Positions 32,459 through 44,681 of a stretch of DNA of 64,000 nucleotides are shown piece by piece; position 1 is the first letter of the stretch, and every line of letters begins with the position of its first letter. Source of the DNA: Pyropia haitanensis (Eukaryota; Rhodophyta; Bangiophyceae; Bangiales; Bangiaceae). The stretch is taken from assembly GCA_008729055.1 (NCBI GenBank), contig SDUX01000002.1, forward strand, positions 1-64,000, read 5' to 3'. The translations under genes were made by a program, and so were the position numbers. Below the pieces are notes generated by a model. It was not told where the DNA came from. It did not search any database and saw only the letters and a program-made list of their open reading frames with translations.

Positions 32459-35400
32459 GGGGAGCTCACGCGGGGGAGCGGGCCACTCGGGGGGGGGGGG
32501 GGGCGCCGCGGCCGCGGGCTGGGATGGGGGGGCGGCCGAGAGGGCGACACGCCCGTCGCCGCGGCGGCCGTCGGCGGCGGCTGCGGCGGACCCCCCGTGG
32601 GCGCAGAGCCGAGCCGCCCGCCAGCAGCGCGCCAAAAAGAGGGCCGCAGAGGGGGGGAGAGGACGGGCGGCGTGCGGCTGCAGACGCGGCGGCGGCGGGC
32701 GAGGAGCGACGCCGCCGCGGCGCGACGGGCGGCCGCCGCCGTGCGGCGGGCGTGAAAAACCCGCACGGCGCACCCCGCACCGCGACGCGCCCGCACGGGC
32801 GGCTGCGCGGGGAGGCGGCCGGGGGGGGGGGGGGGGGGGAGGGCGTTGGCCACCACCGGTGCGGCGGGCGGCGTGCGGTACGGCGTGCGCGTGTCAAAAG
32901 CGCGCCGGCCGCGCGTGGCACGCGGCGGGGACGTCCGCCTTGCGCACCGAGACGGCGCGACGGGGGGCGGTGGGGGTGGCCGCGGCGGGGCGGCGGCGGC
33001 GAGCCCCGCGGGTGGCGGCCGGTGCTGGCTGGGGAATAAAGGGGGGGAGCCGGCGGCCGCCGCGGAGCCCCCCCTGGCCAGCACCGCCCGCCCCGGCGGC
33101 GCCGCCACACCGGCAGAGCTCCGCGCGTAACGCGCGTGCCACCCGCCGACGCCGCCGCCCATGACACACAGCCGCCGCCGGCCGCCGACGAGCCGCCCAC
33201 GGCGTCGCGGCCCCCCCCCCCCCCCCCCCCAGCCTCCCCCCCGTCAGCGCCTTGTCACGGCGTCGCGGCCCATGACACCCACCCCGGCGGTCGCGCAGTG
33301 GGCGGAGCGGCGGAGGACAGTAGGGCCACCGCGGGGGGGGGGGGGGACGGGTGCGCGCCGCGCCCAAAAGGATGATCTGTACCGGCGGTCGGTTGGGCGG
33401 GGGACGGGCCGGGGCGCGCGTCGGGCCGCGGCCGCGCGAGGAGACCTCGCGCGGCCGCCCCCCCCCCCCCCCCCCGCCCCCCCCCCCACCGCGCACCCGA
33501 CGGCGTGCGCCGCTGGCGAGCTACCACGCCCGCCACCCCACCGCCGAGCCGCGGCGTCGGTGGGCGGCCAGCACGGCTGCGCCCGCGCGCCGCCCACCCG
33601 TCGCGGGACGAGAACCGCGCAAGCACCGCCGCCGCCTGGGATCCGGCCGCGCCGCCGCCCGACGCCGGCACCCCGCCCAGGGGGCGCCGCCGCCGCCGCG
33701 GCCGACGGGCGGGCGGGGGGGGAAGTGCACAGCACCGAGGGTGTGTGCGCCCGCGGCGCCACCGACGCTGCGGGGGGTGTCCTGGTCAAGCCGCCGCCGG
33801 GCGGCCGGCTCGGCCCCAGCGCACCGACGGTGGAGGGGCGAGGCGGGGAGGGTGCGTGCCGAGGGGGGGGGGGATGCGTGCGCGCGGGGGGGTTGGCGTG
33901 CACAGGTGGCGGCTCGCCGGGGTTGTGCCAGGCAACAGGGGGCGCGTGGTTCCACCATTCAAAGGGGGGCGCGGCCCGGCGGCGGTGCCAGGCCACGCGC
34001 GAGGTCGCTGCCGCGCCTCGCCTCTCCGGGACGGCGCTGCTGTAATGGCTATCGCGGAGTGCGCGCGGGCAAAAGGAGAGAAAGAAAACAGAGGGAAGAA
34101 CGCAGCCGGGTCGTCGGGCAGTCTCGCTGAGGCGTCGCGCGCCGTGCCTGTGCGGCGGCCAGAGTGGGGCCCAGCGGCAGGGGCACCGGTCTGACACCAA
34201 TGGACATGAAATCTTGGCGGACAGCACCGCAACGACGGCCGTCGGCCTCTGCGGCAACTGATTCATCCTTCATCCATGGATGGAAGAAGAGAATATGGTG
34301 GGTGCCGCGCAGTGGAAACTCGATACTGTGCCTGTCGCTCCGGTTCAACCTCTGCCTTTGACCAAACTGGTTTTGCGAGCCGGCGGCAATGTTGGGGGAC
34401 CTGGGACGGGTGTGCCGCCGCCCGGGCGTTCGACCTCGATCACAACAACAAATGGGTGAGCTCTGGGATTTCTCGTTGCCGACTGCCCATCAACATCGGC
34501 TATCGAGCTCGCCTGGCGAGGGCAGTAGAGTTGGAAACTGCCCCGCGATCGTGTTTCTTTGGGTGCCACACCCAGGGTGTCACGGTCCCAAAATCAGGAC
34601 GACACCGCTGTCGACGCTGTGTAAGCACAACTCCCGGCCAGGCCCGCCACCTACGCCACCTCATCAACAATTGGGGGGGACCAGGATCGGCCCAGGGTCG
34701 GGTGCGGAGGGGGGGGGGGGGAGCCCCGCTCGGCCGCCGCCTCCTGACAAGCGGCACGCGCCCGCCCTGTGGATGGCGGTCGGACCATAGGCGCGACGCC
34801 AGAGGACCGCGCGGTAGCACGCCGTGTCGGGGGGGGGCCCGTTGATCTTTTTGACAGGTCGATGAGCTGTGGGGGTGCGCTGGGGCTGGCGACGCGACCA
34901 CAGCGCATGACACAGGGCGCTGCTGGACCAGCAACGCCCCTCTGCGAGGACCATGCCATGATGATACGCAAGGCTGCGCTGGCCACCGCCCAGGTGTGAC
35001 CTTGTCAAGGCTGTGCCAGCTGGGTGGCGTCCACCCTGAGTACCTGCGCCTCGCAGCGACCACGGCCTGCCAGCATCATGTTTTCTATGTCGACAGGGGG
35101 GCCACGGGGGGCGAGGATGGACGGTCCTCCTCGCGTCCGCATGCAGCCTATGGCCAAGATGTCCACCGCGCCCGGCGGGCGGCGGGTCGCCGCGCGCTGG
35201 ATGAGGCCAACACGACCGCCGCTCCGCTCGCGCGGGAGAGCGGCCTCCCGCACAGCCACCCAGGCCGCGGCCTCGTGCCTGGAGAGTCAGGCGGGCGCTG
35301 GGGTGGTACCACAGGCGTGCTGGTGCTAGCTGCAGAGTCAGCAGGCGGGCTCACCTGGCGCCCATGCGTGGCTTCCACAGATGACTGTCTGCTTCCATGT

Positions 35401-36296
35401 TTTTCTGTCCGGCGCGCGTGACAGGAGCGTGTTGCCCGAGCGGTGTGCAATGCAGATTGGGGGCCAAGCTGGCTAGTTGCCTCCGCGCCTTGGACTTGAC
35501 GGGCGGCGGAGCCGCGGTGCCACCCCCAATAACGCAGGGGAGCGGATGAGATGGGGACGGGCGGATAGGGAAGAGCCGCTACTATCACGGTCGGCGGGAG
35601 AGCCAGGGCGCACAACCGGGGCTGGAAGAGGGTCCGACGACTGCCGGGGCCAGCTGGCAGCCATTGCTGCCACCGCCTCCGATAGTGTGATTGTCCTATA
35701 GTCCGGGGATTTCCAGTGGGCCTTCCGGTGCGACACGAAAGCTGGCAGCGTTTGTCACACGCGCTATAGGGGGCGAGGGACGGGGGCGGGTGGTTGCCAC
35801 TGCACCGACGAGAGATGGGATGGCGGGGCCATCGCGTTGTCACCGGCGCGGAGGGAGGAAGCGCGCGCAGGGGTCTCGGCGCGGGCGGAGGACAGCGCCT
35901 CAACTGTCATGCAAGAGCCGGGGCGCGCGTTTCCAGAAGGTCAACGGGAGCACGCGGGGTCGGGTGCCGCGCGCAGAGCGGAGGGGGGCGGGGGGATGGC
36001 GGGTGGGAGAGGCCTACGCGTCATGTCCGTATGCGCATGCTCATTGCAGGGAGGCGGTTGGCAAAAGGCGCACCAAGGTGTGCTCCTCGCGCGTCAAGAG
36101 TCCCAGCCCTCGACGTGGACAAGCCGACACAGCAGCAGAAAGCGACACCAGCAGACCAGCCAGCGGCGGGGCACTGCGCCCGGAAAATTAGGCGGAATCC
36201 ATTGGCGTAGGCGCGCCCGCAGTGACCCCCGACCCCCATGCCCTCCCTTTCCCCCTCCACCCCCCACCCTGCCCCTCCACAGCCGCCGCGGCCACA
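32459..36296. other. 3.8-kb GC-rich intergenic region
   Basis: Many long ORFs overlap on both strands, but none has a domain, balanced composition or consistent frame. C/G homopolymers cluster at 32820-32840, 33210-33240 and 33460-33490. The part from 34,190 to 36,200 has ordinary composition and still shows no recognisable coding segment, RNA gene or repeat. The right end (36,240-36,290) is pyrimidine-rich. Confidence 0.45.
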
Positions 36297-38650
36297 TCAC
36301 GCCCAACACTCTACCTGGTAGCGCCCCGTCGACTCGAGCTTGCCCACCAGCCGCTCCGCGGCGGCCGCGTCCCCCCCCACACCCGCCAACGCAGTCACCA
36401 CCGCCGCCCGCACGTCGCGGGGCATGGCACCCGCAGCGCCCGCCACGAATATGCCGCCCCCCGCCGCCACCACCGCGCGCACCGCCGCGGCGCCCGCGGG
36501 CGAGACGAGCAGGTCGGTGACGTAGGCGCGCGGCGGCGGGGGGAGGTCCCGCGAAAACGCCGCCCGCAGCGTGACGGGAAGGTCCGCCCACTCGGCGTGG
36601 AAGAGGTTGTCACCCGCCGCGTGGCGGCAGCCAAAGAAGACGTGCACGCCGGGGCCCGGCGGCGGCGGCGGCGGCGGCAGCGGCACGCCATTGCCATTCG
36701 CGGCCGCGCCAGCCGTGTCCGCCTCCCGTTCCGCCGGCGTCGCCGCGGCCGCCGCCCCCACCGCCCGCAGGTGGTGGGCATAGGCGCGGAACGGCGCGAT
36801 GCCCGTGCCGGGCCCAACGCAGATGGCTCCTCCCAGGGGTGCCCCACCCCCCGCGCCGCCGCCAAACGCCAGCACCCCCGGCGCGACCCAGCCGGGCACC
36901 ACGTCGCCCGGCGCGGCGGCGGTAAAAAACGCCGACGCGACGCCCCGCCGCCGCCGCCGCAGCGGTGTCACGTATTCGACGAGCGCCGCGGCGATGGCCA
37001 GCTCCCGCCCGTGCGCCGCCGCCGCGGACGCGAGCGAGTAGGCGCGCGGCCGGAGCCGCGGGATGAGGCGGAGGAGGGCGGCCAGCGGCGGGCGCGCCGA
37101 CGGGAAGTCACGGAGCACCATAAGGAGGGTGCGCGCCTCGGCGACCGCGTACTGCCGCCGCGCCGCCGCGCCGGGGCCGTCGGGGGAGGCAAAGTAGCGC
37201 AGCCGCTCGGCGGCGGCGGGGTCCGTCGCGTAGGGCGCCAAGCGCGCAAAGAAGAGGCGGCCGGGCGAGGCGGTGATGTCCAGGTGGGCGGCCACCACCT
37301 CGGCCACCGTTGCGGGGTTGACGGTGTTGAGGGGGGCAGCGGCGCCGCCGCCGTCCGCGGCGGCAATGCGGATGGCTGCCTCTGGCGACAGGCCTGTCAG
37401 GGAGAGGAACGCCGCGACCGCCGCCGGGCGGTTGCGCACCGCCAGGTGCACCACGTCGCCGGGGGCATACGCGGGCGCGTCGGCGCCGCCCGGCGCCCGC
37501 AGCCGCACCTCCCGCACCACCCGGTTGTCCCCGTCGGCGGCCATGACCGCCGCGTCCGTCATGACCGTGCTCGCCACAACGGTCAGCGGCAAAACCGGTG
37601 GGGGGGCAGGGGACGCCGCGTCCGCGTCGCCCCCGGTGGGCGGCCGCCCCCCCGCGGCGTCCACGAGCACCGACACCCGCTCGTCGGGCGCACCCGCCCA
37701 CACGCCCGGCGGGCGGGCGGCCGCCGCCCCGTCGCCGCCGCCCGCCGCCCCGGTATCGGCGGATGCCACCGCCGCTGGGTCGTCATCATCGGCGGCAGCG
37801 GCGGCGGGCATCCAGCGTCCCCACGCGTCGACGCCCTCTGGGGACACGGCGGGCGACCCGTCGGCGCCCACCGGCCACGCGTGGGCGGCCACCATTGCCC
37901 GCAGCGACCGGCCAGCCGCCCCCCCCACGGCGCCCGCGTCGACGGGCGCCACCACAAACTTGTCCGCGGGCGGCCCGGCGGCGCCTCCCCCCGCCGCCGC
38001 GTCGCGGGGCAGCCCCAGCAGGCCGAGCACGTCCTCCACCCACGGCACGAACGCGGCGTCGTGCCCCCCCCCCCCGCCGCGGACTCGTCGCTCAGCACCA
38101 GCGGCAGCACCGCCGTCGCGCCGAGGCCGCCAACCAGCCGCCGGCTGACCTTGCGCGCGGCCGCCCCAAACCGCGCGTACCGCCGGTCGCCCAGCCCAAA
38201 CACCGCCAGCCGCAGCGCCGCGGCGGTCGTTGGCGGCAACGCCGCGACGCACAGGCCCCGCCAGGCGGGCAGCGCGGGCGCCGGCAGCACCCCGTCGCCC
38301 GCCGTGGAGATGAGCAGCAGGTGGAGGGGGGCGCCGTCGCCGGGCGGCCGGGGGGGGGCGTGGGGGGGGAGCGAGCTCCGCAGGAGTGGCGACACCGTGA
38401 CCGGCAGGGGGGGGGTGCGGCCCGCCGCGGCCGCGCCGAGTAGGTCAGCCAGGTCCGCTGCCAGCTCCGCGGCGGTGCCCGTATCCGACGCGTACAGGAT
38501 GCGAACCGAGGTGTAGTCGTGGGAGGGGGGCGCAGCTCCGTTGGAGGCCCCTGCGGCCGTTGCCGCCAATGCCGCCGCTGCGTTGTTGGCTTGCGGAGAT
38601 GCTCCGGCGGCAGCTGGCAGCGCCGGCGGGGTGGCGGCCACGTCCCCCAT
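36297..38650 (-). CDS. NADPH-dependent diflavin oxidoreductase 1 (NDOR1/Tah18)
   Basis: ATG at 38650 (MGDVAATPPALPAAAG). An Ala-rich leader precedes a flavodoxin domain (ILYASDTGTAAELAADLADLL; LISTAGDGVLP; AVFGLGDRRYARFGAAARKV). A linker and the FAD-binding domain follow, with RAYSLAS for the flavin phosphate. The NADPH-binding domain has GPGTGIAPFRAY and FFGCRH, ending RYQVECWA with the C-terminal aromatic that stacks on FAD. The short FGCR...D and the ending match NDOR1/Tah18, which passes electrons from NADPH to the Fe-S protein Dre2/anamorsin for cytosolic iron-sulfur assembly, rather than cytochrome P450 reductase, which has an N-terminal membrane anchor. About 784 residues, longer than the usual 600 because of Ala/Gly inserts. 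One frame break lies in a 12-C run (38064-38075). Confidence 0.88.
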
Positions 38651-39849
38651 GGCGGGCCAGCGGCCAAGCAGAGCAGCACAATCCACACGACGAGAGGGCG
38701 CAAGGGGGAGCGCGGGAGGGAGGGGGGGGAGGAGGGGTCGGGGGGGAAGGGCGGAAAGCAGGGGCGAGAGAGGAGGGACGAGAGAGGAGGGGCGAGGGCG
38801 GGGGGGGGGCGATGATGTCGCGCCGCCGTCGTCGGGCGGGCGGGGTTGTACCGCGGCAGCGGGGGCTCGGCCGCCTCGAAGCGGCCAACAAGAACAAACC
38901 GGTGGGGGCGTGCCCACGGTCAGCGACGCAGCAGCAGCCGGCGGGCGGTGCGGGGCGGCACCCGCGAGCCCGCCAAAACGGCGCGGCCGCCGCGGCCGGC
39001 CGCCGGCCGCCGGCGAGTCGCCGCGGCGGACGAGGCCGACGCCCGTCGCGTGGCGCCGCGTCGCGCCGCGGCGCCACGCGGATCCCGCCCCGCGCGGGCG
39101 CGCCTGTCCCGCAGACAAGGTCTCCGTGACGGAATTCCACCTGGAAGGCGGTATTGTCATTAGGGTACTGGGTGATACGAGCTTGTTGCGCACCGCCGCG
39201 GACGTGGGCGTTGCCACGTAGCGATCGGGCGCTGCTCGGGGAGCCGGCGAGGGGCTGCCCTTGGGTGCATCCACGGCCGCCAGGGGTTTGGTCGGTTGGT
39301 GGGAGCGCCGTGACGGCGGCGCAGTCGATGGTGGATAAAAGACGCCGCGCTGCTGTAAAACCCATCTCGCGGGCGCGTAGCAGCGCGCCCGCGAAGCGGG
39401 CCTCCGCCCCGCCTCGAGCCATCCGCATGGGGCATTCCGTGGGCACCTCGGCGTCGTCCTGGGCGCTGCACGGTGAGCTATTTTCAGTGGGACCGTGCAG
39501 CACATAGCTCTACTCTGGGCACAACCACGTGCTCCATACGGGAGAGAGCTTGTAGCCGCACAGAGTACCGACACCTGCATTGATCATCTCCAGCTGTTTC
39601 CAACTGCCATGCGGACACTACTGCGTGTAGAGCGGGTCGTAAAGCAGAGGTGGCCCACGCGCTGCACCGGCCAGCGCTGGTCAACTGAGCGACAGGAGAG
39701 GTAACGATGCCGAGGCTGACGGCAGACACAGATTGCATTCCTCCCGATGGGCCCGGCAATAAAGGATGGATGCACAACAGCCAACGTCCCCTCACAACTC
39801 CACCAACAAGAAGACGCATACACACAGACATACATGCACTCATTCACAC
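38651..39849. other. Intergenic region between NDOR1 5' end and metacaspase 3' end
   Basis: Purine-rich (plus strand) low-complexity sequence lies at 38690-38810. The remainder has no recognised gene. The NDOR1 promoter should lie at the left end. Confidence 0.4.
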
Positions 39850-41463
39850 TTAGACGATGAAGCGCGAGGAGATGCTCATGGGGAAGGAGCTGGTCAGCTG
39901 CGGGACCTGCTTGAGCCCCTTGGCCCGCATCTTTCTCCGCATCTCGACGAGGAGGCTCTCAAACGTGTAACTGTGCCAGTCGCGGCCCCCGTGCTCAATC
40001 GCTTGGATGAAGCTGTACGTGCAGGCGCCCGTGGCGTAGCCGCCTGCCGCCCCGTGCGTATCCGCCGCCGTCGCATGGTCCTCGCACGCGCTAAACGCAA
40101 TGACCTCCCCGGCATTGGGGTTGGGTTGCCGCTTCTCCACCATCCGCGCCTGTTGCCTGCTGCTCAGCGGCTTGCCAGATGCACCCATCACCACCGCCGA
40201 AAGGATGGCGCCAAGGGAGCCACCGCCACCGCCGCCGCCGCCACCGCCGCCACCCATCATGGGCTTCTTGCCGCCACCCAAAGCGGCCATGGCCAGATTC
40301 GCCAGCGCCGCGTTGCCGCCGCCCCCAGCCGACAGCAGACTGCCGAGGCCACCACGCCCCTGCGCAGACACAGCCCCACCGCCGTATTGATTGCCTCCGG
40401 GCGCACCGTGCACGTAGGGCAGGTCGAGACCTGTGGCCGAGTGGCACGCGTCAATGATGGCCGTCAAGCGAACGCCACGCGGCATAGCCCGCACCAGTAT
40501 ATGGTACATCTCATCATCCACAATGTGGCCCGACCGCTGGTAGTCCGATGGCAGGATGGCCTCGTCGAGTCCATCTTCTTCGTCGCCGCTCACGTCCTTG
40601 ATCTGCTTGCCGTGCCCCGAAAAGTGAAGGAAGAGCGAGTCTCCCGGCTGCACCCCCGTCACGAGCGCACGCATCTCCGCAAGAATTGCCGCACGTGTCG
40701 GGTGGCCTGTCCGCGCGCCAGGCACGTCAACCCGCTCGTCCGTAAGAATGACAAAGTCCGATGGGCGGAACCCAAACTTGGACGCCAGCAGGTACTGAAT
40801 GTACCGCACATCATTGACGCAGCCGGCCAGCGCTGACGGGGTGCCCTTGTAGTTGATGCCAATCAGAAGCGCACGCTTGCGACCCGACGGGGTCCAACCG
40901 GTGGCGGGACCCGACGCGGAGGGGCCATACTGGGGCGCCGGCGCGTTGGGCGGCTGCACGTAGCCGGCGGCCGGGTGGGCGGGGCCAAACGGCACGTGTG
41001 GAGTCGGCACGTGCTGGATGGGCGGGACAGCCCCGTAGTTGGACGGCGGCGCCCCGTGAGCATACGAAGGAGGGTGAGGGGGCTGCGCGTTGTACGCGGG
41101 CGGCTGCCCATGGTAGCCGCCGTGCGCCCCCGCGTACGGCTGCTCCTGCTGCTGCTGCTGCTGGTGCTGGCCATACGGGTGTTGCTGCTGCGATGGGTAA
41201 GGCCCCAAGGAAGCTCCATACGAGCGTTGACCGCCGCCACCAGCACCACGGGCCTGCTCCTCATTCTGCTGCCGGATGCGCGCCTCGTACTCGGCGTTAG
41301 AGCCTGGCGGCGGCGCCCCGTGGGCCGGCGAATGACCGTAAGCACCGCCCGGCGGCGGACCGCCATAGCCACCGCTCCCGGGTGGGGGTGCGCCGTAGCC
41401 GCCGTAGCCGCCGGCGCCGCGGCTGCTCGACGACCATGTGTCCGGTGGTGGTGCCCCACTCAT
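39850..41463 (-). CDS. Type I metacaspase
   Basis: ATG at 41463 (MSGAPPPDTWSSSSRG) gives 537 residues; an in-frame upstream extension to 41610 exists but looks like 5' leader. The N-terminal 215 residues form a Gly/Tyr/Pro/Gln-rich prodomain with GGYGGPPPG and QQ repeats, typical of type I metacaspases. The p20 part begins RKRALLIGINYKGTPSALAGC. The catalytic dyad is His284 in HFSGHGKQ and Cys340 in DACHSAT. A Gly-rich, partly disordered insert follows (GGGKKPMMGGG...), then the p10-like end with FSACEDHATAAD and YTFESLLVEMRRKM. These Ca-dependent cysteine proteases cut after Arg/Lys and act in stress, cell death and aggregate clearance. All key residues are present. Confidence 0.95.
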   Translation of the reverse strand: MSGAPPPDTWSSSSRGAGGYGGYGAPPPGSGGYGGPPPGGAYGHSPAHGAPPPGSNAEYEARIRQQNEEQARGAGGGGQRSYGASLGPYPSQQQHPYGQHQQQQQQEQPYAGAHGGYHGQPPAYNAQPPHPPSYAHGAPPSNYGAVPPIQHVPTPHVPFGPAHPAAGYVQPPNAPAPQYGPSASGPATGWTPSGRKRALLIGINYKGTPSALAGCVNDVRYIQYLLASKFGFRPSDFVILTDERVDVPGARTGHPTRAAILAEMRALVTGVQPGDSLFLHFSGHGKQIKDVSGDEEDGLDEAILPSDYQRSGHIVDDEMYHILVRAMPRGVRLTAIIDACHSATGLDLPYVHGAPGGNQYGGGAVSAQGRGGLGSLLSAGGGGNAALANLAMAALGGGKKPMMGGGGGGGGGGGGSLGAILSAVVMGASGKPLSSRQQARMVEKRQPNPNAGEVIAFSACEDHATAADTHGAAGGYATGACTYSFIQAIEHGGRDWHSYTFESLLVEMRRKMRAKGLKQVPQLTSSFPMSISSRFIV

Positions 41464-43087
41464 TGCAGCGTGCGCCGCAGATACGCGCGCCGAGGGCGAG
41501 CACGTGCAAGGGTGACAAGAGGAAAAGACGGCTGAAGTAGGAAAAGATAGGTTAAGGAGAGAGCGACCAGGGGCCGAGGTCGGCTCAAGGACAGAACCCA
41601 CAGGCGTCAACGGCGCCCGGTGCGATCCGGCTTGTGCACGATGAGGCCGCGAACAAAACGCGGTTTACACAGGGACAGGGAGCTAGTGCGTCCCGCGCAC
41701 GTGGGGCGTCTGATAAAGCCGTCCACGCACACGCAGCCGTGTGAGTCCAGCCTGGAACACAAACAAGGAGGGGGGCGCACCATGCGGGAGTCTCGTCCGT
41801 GTCTGTCCTCGTGCGTTGGCAGCGGCTTGCTGGCGCGCGCGAATGCACGCGTCGAAAGGTCGCACCTCGCTGGCTGGCCGGTCTCATGACCCGACTCTAT
41901 AAATTATCAATTGAACATTAAGTGACGAGGATGCATGGCTGGTCTGTCAGCCGCTGACTATCGATGAGTTGGGTGGGTCGAATGAGCACCGAATTAGGTA
42001 TGACGAGGCGGCTCCCATCACGCGTGTTTACGTTCGCCCAGCTCCGCGGGCATCTCTGCCGCCACCCTCCACACGTCCAACGGGGGGACCTGGTGACTGG
42101 CGACGCTGCGGTGGCGCAGCTCTGCACCACGAGCCAGATATCTGTATGTTGGACCCAGCCCCTGACGAGGTAGGAGGTAGAGCACTCCACGAAGAGGCCG
42201 TCCATTGCGTTGCATCCTTGGTCGGCGCTCATCGGTGTGCCAGATACGTCCCGTGCGAGGTCGTCGGCACACTGTAGTCAAGGGCAGAGGTATTGCGTGG
42301 AGTTGACACAGTGGTCGTCTCGCCCGGTGGCGGTGGCATCAGACGACTGCTATTGAGGATGTTTGTAGCTGCAATCCGCTGGGCAACCGGCCGCTCGTGA
42401 CGCCGCTGCTCATGACCATGGGTACAGAAAACGTGGTGGAGCTCCGTGGAGAGGGTGAAGAGACTGGGAGGAATGGGGAGGAGAAAGGGGGGGAGGGGGT
42501 CGAAGCGAACCAATGGACTGGGAGCAGCGGTGACCCCCCCCACCCCTCGGTGCCGGTACGCGCCAACATGGCGGGCGCATGGGCTGCCCCAAGCGGCAGG
42601 CACCTCAGAGCCGGGCAACTGCTCAGCAAACGGCCACGCAAAGAGTGGCGGGGGGGGGGTCGTGGTGCGTCGCCCACGCAGCTGCGTGCCGCCCTCCAAA
42701 AGGCAAGCATCCAAGCACCCTGTACAGTAAGACAGCAGGGTGTGTGGCAGGCTCCTCCGAATCGTGGCCCAGGATCTCACCATCGTGCGCCTGGTCCCAA
42801 CCGTCCGCCCTGGGCGCTTTCCCCCGCGCCAGTTCCCCCCCACTCGCCTCTCTCAAGCAAAGCCCAATGTTGGCAGATCCAACACGGCCACCGACCACAT
42901 CAGGGCGGACCTCGTCGTACGACCCACCGCCCAGGTGCAGCCGCTGTACACGTCCAGTGACACCCGGCCATCCTTATCGTGGCGACGGTAGCCGCCGTCC
43001 CTTCCGTGCAGACGTCATTGACTGCCTGGACGGGCAGACTGCCAATGATGACATGCCACCGACGGCCCCATCCGACACAGAGGTGGT
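41464..43087. other. 1.6-kb intergenic region
   Basis: The metacaspase 5' region is at the left and the DRG2 3' region at the right. No additional gene is supported; ORFs are short and motif-free. Confidence 0.4.
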
Positions 43088-44194
43088 TCAGGTTGTTTTG
43101 ACAACCTGCACCACATCTTCATCTGCTAGCAGGTGCCCAAAGCCCACGCGTTGAGGGTTGTGCTTGGTCGACGCCCCCCACACCAGACAGTACTTCACTT
43201 GGGACGCGTCAGCCAGCGACCGGTGGATCGTGCGACACGCATCCTCCACCCGTGCTCCCTCCCGGAGCACGAGCGGGTCACTAAAGTCTGGCGCTGCCCC
43301 CCGCTTCTTGGTGTACACACGGCACAGCGCGAGCGTTGTCCAGATGCGGTCGATCAGTGCATCAATGTTGAGCCGGCTCTCACAGCTCACCACCACCGTG
43401 TTGGGTTGCCGCGCCAGTCGGTCCACCTCCTCCAGCGACACCGAGTCAATCTTGTTGTACACGTACAAGCACTTGATGTACTGGCGGTTGCCTTCGACCA
43501 CGTCCAGGAACTGGTCCACCGTCACATCCTCCCGCACAATGATGTCGGCGCTGTGGACAGAGCGGTCGCGGAGGATGGCAATGCACAGCTTGGCGTTGAG
43601 GTGCGTGAGCGGGAGGGTGGCGTTGAAGGAGACGCCGCCCGTCTTTTTCGGCTTGTAGTAGACGTTGGGCGGCGACTGGTTGATGCGGATGCCCACCAGC
43701 GCAAGCTCCTGCTCCAGCAACCGCCGCTGCACGTCGCTCTTGGTCGCGTCCAGCATGAGCAGCACCAGGTCAGCCGAGCGTGCCACCGCAATGACCTGCC
43801 GGCCGCGGCCCTTGCCCTGGGAGGCACCCTCAATAATACCCGGCAGGTCCAGCAGTTGGATGGTGGCGCCCTTGTGCTCGAGGATGCCGGGGATGCACGT
43901 GAGGGTGGTGAACTCGTAGGAGGCGGCCTCCGACTTGGTCTTGGTCACCGTGGACAGGAGGGTGGACTTGCCCACCGAAGGGAAGCCGATGAGTGCTACC
44001 CGCGCGTCCCCATACTTGACCACTTCAAACTGCTTGTCCGCCGAGTTGCCCCCCGTCTTGGGGCCCTCGAGGAGCTGGGAGCGGAGTTTGGCGAGCTTGG
44101 ACTTGAGGAGCCCCAGGTGGAACTCGGTGGCCTTGTTCTTCTGGGTCTTGGCCATCTCGGCCTCAATATCCTTTATCCGTTCCAGGATGCCCAT
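43088..44194 (-). CDS. Developmentally regulated GTP-binding protein (DRG2 type)
   Basis: ATG at 44194 gives 368 residues, the usual DRG length. The N-terminal helix MGILERIKDIEAEMAKTQKN matches DRG proteins, and the wording NKATEFHLGLLKSKLAKLR is closer to DRG2 than DRG1. GTPase motifs: G1 GFPSVGKST (about 70-78), G3 LLDLPGIIEGASQGKGRG, G4 YNKIDSVS. The C-terminal TGS domain ends GFGHLLADEDVVQVVK. DRG GTPases bind translating ribosomes together with a DFRP partner and help relieve stalling. The frame is uninterrupted and much less low-complexity than neighbouring genes. Confidence 0.96.
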   Translation of the reverse strand: MGILERIKDIEAEMAKTQKNKATEFHLGLLKSKLAKLRSQLLEGPKTGGNSADKQFEVVKYGDARVALIGFPSVGKSTLLSTVTKTKSEAASYEFTTLTCIPGILEHKGATIQLLDLPGIIEGASQGKGRGRQVIAVARSADLVLLMLDATKSDVQRRLLEQELALVGIRINQSPPNVYYKPKKTGGVSFNATLPLTHLNAKLCIAILRDRSVHSADIIVREDVTVDQFLDVVEGNRQYIKCLYVYNKIDSVSLEEVDRLARQPNTVVVSCESRLNIDALIDRIWTTLALCRVYTKKRGAAPDFSDPLVLREGARVEDACRTIHRSLADASQVKYCLVWGASTKHNPQRVGFGHLLADEDVVQVVKTT

Positions 44195-44681
44195 CGTGGC
44201 GCACAGACGGGGACACCCCGGCGACTGCGACTGGCGGTGGCAGCACCGGTGCCGAGGGACAGCGACCGCAGCAGCAAAAAAAACAAAAACACGCAGAAGC
44301 ACAGCGGCGTCTCTGCAGGTAGGCACGGGGGAGATAGGCGAAGGTTGGGGGGGTGCACAAGAGACCAGCCGAGGCGATCGATACAGGGCGTACGGCACAG
44401 ATACAGGACGTACGGCACAGTTGTCTCCTCATGTGAGTACGCAACGGCCGAGAAGGCTGAGTGCACGCACAAGGCTTTCAGCGACTCCCTACACGCCGAC
44501 GCCAAGAAATTCCTGTAGGGTGGTCCTTATCAAGCTCACCAGTTTCGTTCGAAAGAAAACGCCACGTCGGTTTTCATGTCGTGTGTGGTCACGAACAAAC
44601 GAAAACGAAAAACGGCAGTGGCTCCCGTAGCGATCGACCGCCGCCACGGCCACACCCCCCCCTACCGCCACTGACCACGGG

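Noticed and set aside
33244..34266. 340-codon minus ORF
   Set aside because: Dominated by Pro/Arg/Ala translation of C-rich DNA; no domain and several equally long overlapping ORFs.
36222..38516. 764-codon plus-strand ORF opposite NDOR1
   Set aside because: Arg/His-rich shadow of the minus-strand reductase gene; it has no domains and follows the codon pattern of the opposite strand.
43133..44518. 461-codon plus-strand ORF opposite DRG2
   Set aside because: Antisense shadow of a fully conserved GTPase gene.
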